Positions 56,202-64,000 of a DNA stretch of 64,000 nucleotides are shown piece by piece. The stretch is taken from contig NZ_SMFQ01000003.1 in assembly GCF_004339015.1 (NCBI RefSeq), positions 1-64,000 on the forward strand, read 5' to 3'. The stretch comes from Cocleimonas flava. Lineage in GTDB: Bacteria > Pseudomonadota > Gammaproteobacteria > Thiotrichales > Thiotrichaceae. A program made the translations under genes and the position numbers. A model generated the notes under the pieces. That model saw only the letters and a program-made list of their open reading frames with translations. It made no database searches and was not told the DNA's origin. Each line of letters begins with the position of its first letter. The first letter of the stretch is position 1.

Positions 56202-56235
56202 AAATGCATATAGTTTATAGAAGCTATATGCATTT
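56202..56235 (+). terminator. Second hairpin after flp, probable attenuator
   Basis: AAATGCATATAG and CTATATGCATTT form a 12-bp stem. Only a short T run follows, so partial read-through into the TadG-like gene is likely. Confidence 0.55.
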
Positions 56236-56262
56236 CTTAAAATTATTGAGTGTTTTTTATTA

Positions 56263-57762
56263 ATGTTCTTATTTTTAGTTAAGAGATTTTATTTCTGTTT
56301 CAGAAACAAAATCCTCAATACTTATATACTTTCAAAGAGTGTAAAGTATAAACAGAGGGGTTATGCAACGGTTCTGACTTTAGTCATGTTCTCTGTTTTA
56401 GGATTATCTCTCTTAGCTATGTTTAATAGTGGTCAAGTAGTAACTCATAAATTAAAGTTACAAAATGCAGTTGATGCCGCTTCCTATAGTACGGCAGTAG
56501 TCGTGTCTAGAGAATTAAATTTCATGGCGTATACAAACCGTGCCATGATTGTAAATCAAGTGGCGATTGGTCAAATGGTGGGTCTTGTTTCATGGCAAAA
56601 AATGCTAATAGAAGCCACTGAAAATCTAAGCGACGTCGCTGACCTCGTTTCTTGGATTCCAATTATTGGGCAGGTTATCCAAGGCTATTTTAATGCTTTT
56701 GAAATTGCTGTATCGGTATCAGAGCCGATTATCGAAGGAATGAGCACGCTTCTTGTTTACGAAGCTAATGCTGTTATCCGGGCTTTATCTCAGGCTCAGT
56801 TCCTTTTGCATAACGCCACAAAAGGTTTAATTCAAAGTACTTTTCATGATGTGTTAAAAGATAATGATCCCGATGCAGTGATGAGTGCGATAGGGAATGC
56901 TAATTTATTATCTTTCGGCTTTCAAGATGTTGAAGCTTTTGCAAAAAGAACAGAAGAAGCTAATACAGGGACTTCTGACTTAGGGCGATATGATGATTTT
57001 GCATCTGTTGTAAAAGAGTCCGGCGATGATTTTATGAAGGGAAGAAGCTATGAATGGATTCATCCCCCTGCTATACCGTTATTCTTTGAAGCATGGATTG
57101 ACAAAAAAGGTGGGAATGAGTTTGATCGTAAAACTCAAAACGGGAAATATGTTTGGGAGTGGAGTGCTATGGATACGGTTAGTCTTTGGACCAGAACTTT
57201 TAGCTGGGATCCTAAGGACTTTGGCTGGCAGTCTCCAGAAGAAACCCTTCCTATAGGATGGGGCGCAGCACATACTTCTAATCAATCAGGTAATTATTCA
57301 AGTTATAATTCAAATAGTAAATGGGATAATGCTAGAGAAAATTCTATGTCAGCCGGGTTTGCAGTAAATGAATATGGGGATAATAAATTAGGTGGTACTA
57401 GTGGTCTTCAGCGTTTCTTCTATTTGGGGGATGATAATCAGAATCCTATACCACCATCATTTATTGCAGTTGCTGCCAAAGATGCAGGAAGTGTAAGAAC
57501 ATGGAAGGAGATTGTTGAAAGTAATGGTGGGCAAGTAGGCCCAAGATTTGATATTGAAGAAAAAGGTACTTTGAAATCGAGTAAAATGTACTCTATTTCT
57601 AAAGCTGAGCCATATTATTCAAGATCGTATGATTTGGATGCTTTTAGAAGGGAAGATCTTCAAGAAGAGTTTGGCAACTTATTTAATCCGTATTGGCAAG
57701 CTAGATTGGTTGCCATTAGTCCAGCGGAAAGGACTCAGATTCTTTTGACGATACCTAATTAA
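56263..57762 (+). CDS. TadG-like Flp pilus assembly protein
   Basis: The 499-residue protein has a basic leader, RGYATVLTLVMFSVLGLSLLAM (pilin-like membrane helix at about residues 32-53), then LQNAVDAASYSTAVVVSREL, the typical TadG N-terminal pattern. The rest is a large periplasmic domain with Trp/Tyr-rich segments. The start at 56263 lacks a ribosome site and the true start may be closer to the helix. It is directly followed by a TadE-like gene. Confidence 0.78.
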   Translation: MFLFLVKRFYFCFRNKILNTYILSKSVKYKQRGYATVLTLVMFSVLGLSLLAMFNSGQVVTHKLKLQNAVDAASYSTAVVVSRELNFMAYTNRAMIVNQVAIGQMVGLVSWQKMLIEATENLSDVADLVSWIPIIGQVIQGYFNAFEIAVSVSEPIIEGMSTLLVYEANAVIRALSQAQFLLHNATKGLIQSTFHDVLKDNDPDAVMSAIGNANLLSFGFQDVEAFAKRTEEANTGTSDLGRYDDFASVVKESGDDFMKGRSYEWIHPPAIPLFFEAWIDKKGGNEFDRKTQNGKYVWEWSAMDTVSLWTRTFSWDPKDFGWQSPEETLPIGWGAAHTSNQSGNYSSYNSNSKWDNARENSMSAGFAVNEYGDNKLGGTSGLQRFFYLGDDNQNPIPPSFIAVAAKDAGSVRTWKEIVESNGGQVGPRFDIEEKGTLKSSKMYSISKAEPYYSRSYDLDAFRREDLQEEFGNLFNPYWQARLVAISPAERTQILLTIPN

Positions 57763-58632
57763 ATGTTAAGAAGAAATCAAAATGGTGCTGTTTGGGTTGA
57801 GTTTCTCGTTGCAGCAAGTACTGTTCTGTTAAGCATGTTTTTCTTAATTCCGATGCTTGGTAAGTATATGGATATTCGACATTCTACAGAGAGTGCAGCC
57901 AGATATTCTGCTTGGGAAAGAACAGTATGGCACGGAAGTGTTGGTGAATATGATAGCTCTAATACACAGCAGAAACTATCATCCCATATAGAAAATGAAT
58001 CAAACCATAGAGTATTGGGGAATGGGAATACTTTAATTTATGGCGAACAAAAAAATGATTCAGATCAACAAAATATGAACGTGGATTCCATGCATTATTT
58101 TAATAATCATAATACTGAACAGTACGAAGAGTTATTAAAAACCAAGAGTAATACTGCGGATACATCAAAACAATACTTTTCATTGATTGAAAATCAAACT
58201 GAAGCGCCAGGTTTTAGTGCAATAGATACAATCTTTGGTCTCTATGGATGGATGATGGATGGTGGGTTCTCATCTTTAGAAGATAAAGGTTATTACACGG
58301 AAACCGTCAGTACTTCTGCCAAAACCCCAACTTGGATGGGTGAGTCTCAATATATTGAAAATTCAACACCTTTTGTAAATGATGTAATGTCTTTTACTGC
58401 ATCAAATTCTATCCTTGTTGATGGCTGGGGTGCTGGTGGTAGCGATGATAATATTGAAAGAGTTAGAGATATGAAGGCCAAGTTTCAAGAAGATAGTTTA
58501 GACTTTGTTGTGGAAGCGATGAAGTTTCCTTATATTTTCTTTAGACCGTTTGTAGAAGAGCTTTGGGACATCGATGTTGATAAAATAGATGATGAGTTGT
58601 TATTAGATGAAACCCATCTAGGACAGTATTAG
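57763..58632 (+). CDS. TadE-like pseudopilin
   Basis: The 289 residues start with a short leader (MLRRNQNGAVWVEFLVAAST): Gly, then Ala-Val-Trp-Val-Glu with Glu at +5, and a hydrophobic helix. A TESAARYSAWERTVWH segment recalls TadE-like tails. The C-terminal region is unassigned. The ATG abuts the previous stop, so the pair is coupled. Confidence 0.75.
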   Translation: MLRRNQNGAVWVEFLVAASTVLLSMFFLIPMLGKYMDIRHSTESAARYSAWERTVWHGSVGEYDSSNTQQKLSSHIENESNHRVLGNGNTLIYGEQKNDSDQQNMNVDSMHYFNNHNTEQYEELLKTKSNTADTSKQYFSLIENQTEAPGFSAIDTIFGLYGWMMDGGFSSLEDKGYYTETVSTSAKTPTWMGESQYIENSTPFVNDVMSFTASNSILVDGWGAGGSDDNIERVRDMKAKFQEDSLDFVVEAMKFPYIFFRPFVEELWDIDVDKIDDELLLDETHLGQY

Positions 58633-58635
58633 CGT

Positions 58636-59358
58636 ATGGTGAGAATGACAAAAACAATCTTATGCATCTTTCTGTCTTCATTATTAATCAATGGTGTTAT
58701 TGCAAAAGAAATCCCAGATATTAAATTTCCCAGTTTTATGAAGGTGAGTGAAGTTGCAGGAAAGGTAAATCTTGGTAAGCTTGATGTCAAAACGTATGTC
58801 TTTAGATCCTCTAAGGGTAATAAAGAAATATTAGCTTATTTCAATGAATTATGGGATGGAAAAGTCAAATCGGTAAAAACTTCAGAGTGGATATATCATT
58901 CTTACTTTGATGGAGAATTCTTGTATTCTATACAGTTACAGACAAAGGGCGAGGGCGGAACCTTTTTCTCTAGTGCTTCATCATATAATGGGATTATAGG
59001 AATTAGTCAGCCAGGCGCTGTAACAAATAATTCAAAAAGAATAAATATAGAAAAAATTTATCCCATAGCTCCTGGTACTAAAGTTTTAACTGATTTGTCA
59101 TCTATAGATTTAGGTAATAAAAGTAGAACTACCGTTTTAGATAGTCCTGGAAGTGTAATGAGTAATTTAATTCACTACAAACGTCATTTTGAACTAAATG
59201 AATGGAGTGAGGTGCTTAATAAAATGTCTCTTGGAATGGCTAAACAGCTTGGAGGGTCTAGCTTGGTGATGACAAAAGGGGTTGATGAACTTGCTATAAG
59301 TTTTATTCCTAGTGATGGTAATAGAACAAAAATAGTATCTGTTTTGGTAGAGAAATGA
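58636..59358 (+). CDS. Periplasmic protein of unknown function in the Tad operon
   Basis: The 240-residue protein has a signal peptide (MTKTILCIFLSSLLINGVIA, from the internal ATG at 58645, or the start at 58636). The remainder is a mixed alpha/beta protein with a repeated aromatic region (WIYHSYFDGEFLYSIQL) and no motif I know. It lies three bases after the TadE-like gene and overlaps the next by four bases. Operon position implies a role in pilus assembly. Confidence 0.7.
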   Translation: MVRMTKTILCIFLSSLLINGVIAKEIPDIKFPSFMKVSEVAGKVNLGKLDVKTYVFRSSKGNKEILAYFNELWDGKVKSVKTSEWIYHSYFDGEFLYSIQLQTKGEGGTFFSSASSYNGIIGISQPGAVTNNSKRINIEKIYPIAPGTKVLTDLSSIDLGNKSRTTVLDSPGSVMSNLIHYKRHFELNEWSEVLNKMSLGMAKQLGGSSLVMTKGVDELAISFIPSDGNRTKIVSVLVEK

Positions 59359-59558
59359 GTTTAAAGAAAATAAATAGAACTATAAAAAATCAGATAAAAG
59401 GGGCCTCAATGATTGAATATATAGTAGGTTTATCTGCTTTGGTTGTAGCTTTATCTGTGGTTCCTGTTTCTAATGGTCTATCTGCGATAGAACTACTTGA
59501 GTTGGCACTAAAAGAAGAGTCCTCTGGTTATTCTAATTCAATTTCTAGTCCTCGATAA
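59355..59558 (+). CDS. Small class IVb pseudopilin
   Basis: The 67-residue protein has a basic leader and KGASMIEYIVGLSALVVALS, the Gly-cleavage, Glu+5, Tyr pattern of Flp/TadE-type prepilins. The tail is only about 30 residues. The ATG overlaps the previous stop. It may be a minor pilin. Confidence 0.7.
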   Translation: MSLKKINRTIKNQIKGASMIEYIVGLSALVVALSVVPVSNGLSAIELLELALKEESSGYSNSISSPR

Positions 59559-59581
59559 TTTAATAAGTTTTAGGTAAAAAA

Positions 59582-60571
59582 GTGAAAAAAAAATCCAATA
59601 TCTGGTTGATGTTATTCATTGCTGTAGTTTTAGGTGGGGCCACGTTTTATTTAACCCAAACTTATTTAAAAAATAAAGAAAAAGAGTTACAAAACTCTTA
59701 TCAGCCGGAGAAAGCTGAAACTAAAAGAATTATTGTTGCAATAGGTGATATTAAAAAAGGTGATATTCTGAAGGGACCAATGGTTGCACCGGTAGATTAT
59801 CCTTCGCAATTTGTAAGTGAAGGAGCTATCTCTCCTGGTGATGCAGCAAGTTATTTTGGTCAAATTTCAAATGTGCCTTTAAAACGTGGTCAAATAATCT
59901 ATGCTTCAAATTTAGGGGGAGATGCTGTTGACCGTTTTTCAGAACTTTTGAAAGATGGAGGAACAGCGGTTACTTTAGAAGTAGATGCTAAAAAAAGTAA
60001 TTCACATATGCTTATCCCGGGTGATTTCGTCGACATTTTAGTATTAGCTGAGAAGTCTAAAATTGATCCTTTATCAACAAAAGATTTGTCTAAAGGTTTG
60101 AGTACGGACAAAAATAAAATGCTGGTACCTTTGTTATCAAAAATTAAAGTTCTTTCTGTTGATAGAAATCCTTTAGCTAGTGAAGATGAAAAATATCGTA
60201 TTCCGATAGATAAAGAGGGGCGTATTCCTACTTATAGTTATGTAACGGTAGGTGTTCCAATTAATGACGCTACTAAATTAGCGTTAGCCCAAGATTTAGG
60301 GGACATTGTTTTCTTCTTAAGAAATTCCGAAGATATGCGTAAAGTAAAAGTTAAAACCCTTGACGGACTTTTTGCTGTTTATAGCGATAAGAATGATTCA
60401 CAAGATAGTTATGAATATTATTCAGCAAAAAGTAGGTTAGTACTGACGCCCACATCAAAGTCTGATGATAATAAAAATTACAAGGCAAAAGATTCTGTAG
60501 ATTCACCAAAACTGATGTTTGAAAATACTTACCCTAGAATAATAGAGCCAGCGAGTACACAAGCTAACTAA
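59582..60571 (+). CDS. cpaB: Flp pilus assembly protein CpaB/RcpC
   Basis: The 329-residue protein starts with GTG and a membrane helix (IWLMLFIAVVLGGATFYL). An SAF domain follows (IIVAIGDIKKGDILKG, VPLKRGQIIYASNL), then the RcpC C-terminal domain (LIPGDFVDILVL). CpaB aids the secretin in the periplasm. It precedes the secretin gene, as usual. Confidence 0.9.
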   Translation: MKKKSNIWLMLFIAVVLGGATFYLTQTYLKNKEKELQNSYQPEKAETKRIIVAIGDIKKGDILKGPMVAPVDYPSQFVSEGAISPGDAASYFGQISNVPLKRGQIIYASNLGGDAVDRFSELLKDGGTAVTLEVDAKKSNSHMLIPGDFVDILVLAEKSKIDPLSTKDLSKGLSTDKNKMLVPLLSKIKVLSVDRNPLASEDEKYRIPIDKEGRIPTYSYVTVGVPINDATKLALAQDLGDIVFFLRNSEDMRKVKVKTLDGLFAVYSDKNDSQDSYEYYSAKSRLVLTPTSKSDDNKNYKAKDSVDSPKLMFENTYPRIIEPASTQAN

Positions 60572-60624
60572 AGTTAGACATTTAAAAATATAATAGAATT
60601 AGTTAATAAGGAATCATTGTTACC

Positions 60625-62130
60625 ATGGCGATAAAAAAAATAGCTTTATGTTTTTGGTTAGTAACCTTTTTGTTATTGATGAATACTCCATCTTTAGCTG
60701 ATCCAAATATGAATCTTTATGTAGGGCAAGTAAAACCTGTCTATGTAGGAAAAGTATCTAGGGTGGCTGTAGGTAAAGACTCTGTATTACAAACAGTAAT
60801 ATTAGATGATGGTAAGATTCTTTTTATACCCACGGCTGCTGGTGAAACAGATGTAAAAGTCTGGTTAAAGAACGGTAAATATATTGGTTACCACTTTAAT
60901 ATACTTGCAGAAAATATGGGGAGTAAAAAAGTTATCGCACATTCCTTGTTAAGAGCGTTTCCGGGCTTAAGGGTGGTAGCAGTTGATAAACATATAATAG
61001 TTGAAGGTAAGATTTCACCTGTTGATCAAAAAACATATGAAAATGTTATAGCTAAAATTGAGAATGTTGTTTCATTAGTAAATCCTAATAAATTTAATGA
61101 GTATCAAGCTAGGCAGCTTTTAAAAGCATTTGATATACAAGGTGTTCAAATCAAAAAAGCAGGTAAACGTTTGGTTATAGGTGGAGAGGTTGATCCACAA
61201 GATAAAAAGGCTTTTGATGCAGTAATATCTAAAATACCTAACATATCATCTCTTATTAGAGAGAAAAAATTTGTTAAAGAACGAATGGTCAGACTTAAGG
61301 TTCGTGTAGCTGAAATTGATTCAAACTATGGGCGTCAATTGGGTATTAAATGGGATGAGAGTGCAGCAGGCCCTATATTTAGTTTAGCTACTCCATTAAT
61401 AAGTAATGATTATTTTGGAATCGTTCCGTCTAGTTCAGAGGTGGGTGGTGTTGATTTTGTCGATCTATTACAGTCTGCACCAAATAAGACACTTACTGAC
61501 TTTCGTTTTACAACAAGTATTTTTTCTAGGTTGAATTTTTTGGAGTCAAATGGAAAGGCTAGAACTTTATCTCAACCTGAACTTTTAGCAAGAAGTGGGG
61601 CAGAAGCAAGCTTTAGTGTTGGTGGAGAGCTTCCTATTGTTTTTACAAATAATGATGGGCCTCAAGTGACTTTTAAACCATATGGTGTAAGTGTGAAAAT
61701 GAAGCCATTGGTTAACAGAAATAATGAAATAGTCTTGGATTTAACTACAGAGGTTAGTTCAGTAGATACATCTAATACGGTTTTGGGTGTTCCCGGTATT
61801 AAAACATCTAATGCAACTACAACCATAAATGCTTACGATGGCCGTACAATAGCAATAGCAGGCTTGCTAGATGTAACCGCAGGAAATGATACTGCTAAAA
61901 TACCGTTTTTAGGTAATATACCTGTGTTAGGTCATTTGTTTAAAACGAAAGGAAAGAATTTTGCTAAAAGAGAACTAGTTTTTTTGGTTACTCCTCAACT
62001 AATAACTCCTTCAAATGAAAACAATACCCCTATGCAGTTACGAGATGAGATAAAAAGCTTAGAAAACTTTCAAGTACCGTTAGATAGAGATATTAAAGGC
62101 TCTTCTTTTGTAACAGACATATTGGAGTAA
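60625..62130 (+). CDS. cpaC: Tad pilus secretin CpaC/RcpA
   Basis: The 501 residues have a signal peptide (cut near SLA at about 25), the N-terminal pilus secretin domain (RVAVGKDSVLQTVILDDG), two BON-like repeats (residues 105-200), and the secretin core (ESNGKARTLSQPELLARSG, AIAGLLD, IPFLGNIPVLGHLFK). It forms the outer-membrane pore of the Tad machine. Confidence 0.92.
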   Translation: MAIKKIALCFWLVTFLLLMNTPSLADPNMNLYVGQVKPVYVGKVSRVAVGKDSVLQTVILDDGKILFIPTAAGETDVKVWLKNGKYIGYHFNILAENMGSKKVIAHSLLRAFPGLRVVAVDKHIIVEGKISPVDQKTYENVIAKIENVVSLVNPNKFNEYQARQLLKAFDIQGVQIKKAGKRLVIGGEVDPQDKKAFDAVISKIPNISSLIREKKFVKERMVRLKVRVAEIDSNYGRQLGIKWDESAAGPIFSLATPLISNDYFGIVPSSSEVGGVDFVDLLQSAPNKTLTDFRFTTSIFSRLNFLESNGKARTLSQPELLARSGAEASFSVGGELPIVFTNNDGPQVTFKPYGVSVKMKPLVNRNNEIVLDLTTEVSSVDTSNTVLGVPGIKTSNATTTINAYDGRTIAIAGLLDVTAGNDTAKIPFLGNIPVLGHLFKTKGKNFAKRELVFLVTPQLITPSNENNTPMQLRDEIKSLENFQVPLDRDIKGSSFVTDILE

Positions 62131-62134
62131 ATAT

Positions 62135-63847
62135 ATGTTTGAAGTAGAAGCATGGACAGCTGGAGGAAAGAAAGTTGAAAAAATTGTATGTCATAAAAAA
62201 AATGCAATTATAGGTAAAGCACCTGATAGCCAATTGAGATTATATGGGTGGAGAATTGGGTCTAATCATGCTCAGTTGGTAGAGGCTGAAAATGGGGTAT
62301 ATATATATAATAACAAATCTAAAGGAAGTAGTACTTTTGTAAATGATTCTGAATATGAAGAGTACGGTCCATTATCAAGTGATGATGAGATTAGGATTCA
62401 TAATTATATAATAAAAGTAACTCATATTGGAGCTACCAAAAAAGAAGTACCCATAAATGATATAGAAAAAGCTAACAATACTAATAATGCTCATAAACCA
62501 CTTTTAGATGAAACTAACAACACTGCGGTTATTAGTAGAGAGGTTGACGCTAGTAATATTGAGAAACAAAAGTTATACAAACTTTGGCAAGTAACAATAC
62601 ATGAACAACTGCTGCAACAAATGGATTTGCGTAGATTAGCTGTTCATGAGATGTCCGATGAAGACTTAAGATCCCTCACTGAAAAAATTCTTATAGAAGT
62701 AATTGATAAAAATAAAAATTTTCCTGTCGAAATAGATAAAAAAGAGTTAACAAAAAGAGCCTTAGCTGAAGCGATAGGTCTAGGCCCAATTGAGCCTATG
62801 CTTGAAGATGATTCAGTAAGTGAAATAATGGTAAATTCTGCTGAAGAAATATACTACGAAAAAGATGGTAAATTATATAAATCCGATGTCACTTTTTCTA
62901 GCAATCAAGCGGTGCTTTACGCCATTGAAAGAATTGTTACCCCGTTGGGTAGACGTATCGATGAAAGTTCTCCGCTCGTTGATGCCCGATTAAAAGATGG
63001 GTCTCGAGTAAATGCAATCATTCCTCCTTTAGCACTTAAAGGACCAAGTATTACAATTCGTAAGTTTATGAAACAACGTCTTCATGGTGATGACTTGGTT
63101 AGATTTGGATCTGTTTCTAAAGAAATGATGGAATTTATAAATATGGCTGTTGCGAACAGGCAAAATATTATAGTTTCAGGTGGTACAGGTAGCGGTAAAA
63201 CAACTTTATTAAATATACTTTCTAATAAAATTCCTGATAATGAGCGTGTAGTTACAATAGAGGATTCTGCTGAACTTCGATTATATCAACCAAATCTTGT
63301 TTCTTTAGAGTCAAGGCCACCTAATCAAGATGGAAAAGGTGAGGTTAATATTCGTGATTTAGTAAAGAACAGTCTTCGAATGAGGCCAGATAGAATTGTC
63401 GTAGGTGAGTGTCGAGGTGGTGAAGCATTAGATATGATGCAGGCAATGAATACGGGTCATGATGGGTCATTAACGACTCTTCATGCAAATAACGCAACAG
63501 ATTGCCTATCAAGGCTTGAAGTTTTAATTCTCATGGCTGAAATGGATTTACCATCTAGAGCAATTCGAGAGCAAATTGCATCATCAGTGGATATTATTAT
63601 TCAGCAAACTCGTTTTCCATGTGGAAGCAGGAAAATTACCAGTATTAGCGAAGTCTCAGGTATAGATAGTGGCAGAATACAACTTGGGGAGATCTTCCGC
63701 TTTGAGCAAAATGGATATGGCGAAGACGATAAAGTAAAAGGTAAATTTATTGCTACAGGCCAAATACCTGGATTCTATGAGGAGCTCAGATCAAAAGGTT
63801 TGCCAGTTAATGTAGATATATTTGACAAGGGCAGGGTCGTGAAATGA
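62135..63847 (+). CDS. tadA: FHA-domain CpaF/TadA secretion ATPase
   Basis: The 570 residues start with a phosphopeptide-binding FHA domain (about 22-95: [27 protein letters not shown]). A linker and the CpaF ATPase follow: [14 protein letters not shown], Walker [14 protein letters not shown] (about residue 350), Asp box TIEDSAEL, Walker [17 protein letters not shown] and His box TTLHANN. In most Tad loci a TadZ/CpaE protein precedes this ATPase. Here none is present and the FHA domain is fused directly to the ATPase. Confidence 0.92.
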   Translation: MFEVEAWTAGGKKVEKIVCHKKNAIIGKAPDSQLRLYGWRIGSNHAQLVEAENGVYIYNNKSKGSSTFVNDSEYEEYGPLSSDDEIRIHNYIIKVTHIGATKKEVPINDIEKANNTNNAHKPLLDETNNTAVISREVDASNIEKQKLYKLWQVTIHEQLLQQMDLRRLAVHEMSDEDLRSLTEKILIEVIDKNKNFPVEIDKKELTKRALAEAIGLGPIEPMLEDDSVSEIMVNSAEEIYYEKDGKLYKSDVTFSSNQAVLYAIERIVTPLGRRIDESSPLVDARLKDGSRVNAIIPPLALKGPSITIRKFMKQRLHGDDLVRFGSVSKEMMEFINMAVANRQNIIVSGGTGSGKTTLLNILSNKIPDNERVVTIEDSAELRLYQPNLVSLESRPPNQDGKGEVNIRDLVKNSLRMRPDRIVVGECRGGEALDMMQAMNTGHDGSLTTLHANNATDCLSRLEVLILMAEMDLPSRAIREQIASSVDIIIQQTRFPCGSRKITSISEVSGIDSGRIQLGEIFRFEQNGYGEDDKVKGKFIATGQIPGFYEELRSKGLPVNVDIFDKGRVVK

Positions 63848-64000
63848 GTTCGATACTGTTGATTCCACTTTTAGTAACTGTAACCGTAGTAATACTTGGA
63901 TTAATTACTTTTAGTATAATTCAAAATGCATATGCGGAATACAAAAATTCATTTCATACTAGTATCCAAAAAAATATGATTGAAATGTTTTTATTCATAC
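63844..64000 (+). CDS. tadB: TadB-like inner-membrane platform protein, N-terminal part (3' truncated)
   Basis: The ATG overlaps the tadA stop as ATGA. The visible 52 residues begin with one long hydrophobic helix (LLIPLLVTVTVVILGLITFS) and a hydrophilic stretch. Position after tadA and topology fit TadB. The conserved GSPII_F region lies outside the window. Confidence 0.75.
   Translation, partial: MSSILLIPLLVTVTVVILGLITFSIIQNAYAEYKNSFHTSIQKNMIEMFLFI

Overview
The window comes from an A+T-rich gammaproteobacterium. Two classic gene orders support this: cmk-rpsA-ihfB-lapB-pyrF, and yrbG-kdsD-kdsC-lptC-lptA-lptB-rpoN-hpf-ptsN-rapZ. So do the complete rnfABCDGE operon and the dksA-gluQ pair. 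I cannot name the genus. No phage, integrase, intact insertion sequence or CRISPR array was seen.

Layout. 1-600 is the 3' end of an outer-membrane beta-barrel gene. 861-1580 encodes an exported Asn/Trp-repeat protein. 1725-6816 is cmk, rpsA, ihfB, lapB (frameshifted in an A10 tract) and pyrF. 6844-14947, on the minus strand, is the LPS-transport/Kdo and rpoN/ptsN locus. 15188-19442 holds a JmjC/cupin protein, an adenylate kinase, a SulP transporter and a small protein. 19532-25039 is rnfABCDGE on the minus strand. 25244-25380 looks like an unannotated small RNA gene. 25469-32002 holds a DMT exporter, bolA, a Gate-domain membrane protein, gluQ, dksA and ligA. 32078-32845 is a tRNA cluster (Gly, two Cys, Leu), in which one Cys copy is structurally degenerate. 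33125-35875 holds an S41 protease lipoprotein and a membrane protein.

36096-52710 is an accessory island, all on the minus strand. It has two large Sec-exported YD/Rhs proteins. One ends in a PoNe-type DNase domain followed by its PoNi immunity gene. The other ends in two LysM domains and an unrecognised domain of about 620 residues. Between them lie orphan immunity-like genes and a decayed HNH-nuclease toxin tail. The PoNe protein is translationally coupled to a TadE-like pseudopilin. 52910-64000 runs the opposite way and is a Tad/Flp pilus locus: SLT lytic transglycosylase, Lnt-like acyltransferase, Flp pilin, TadG/TadE-like proteins, CpaB, secretin CpaC, an FHA-CpaF/TadA ATPase and the start of TadB.

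A short G-rich dispersed repeat (core GCCTGTAAGTAGGGGGGTG) occurs at least 14 times. Most copies are intergenic, but three are translated in frame inside the two Rhs genes. One of these is absent from the otherwise aligned paralogue. The repeat and the pilin-coupled Rhs/PoNe island are the most unusual parts of the window. Other oddities are a PtsN with a displaced active-site histidine and no npr gene, and the lapB frameshift.
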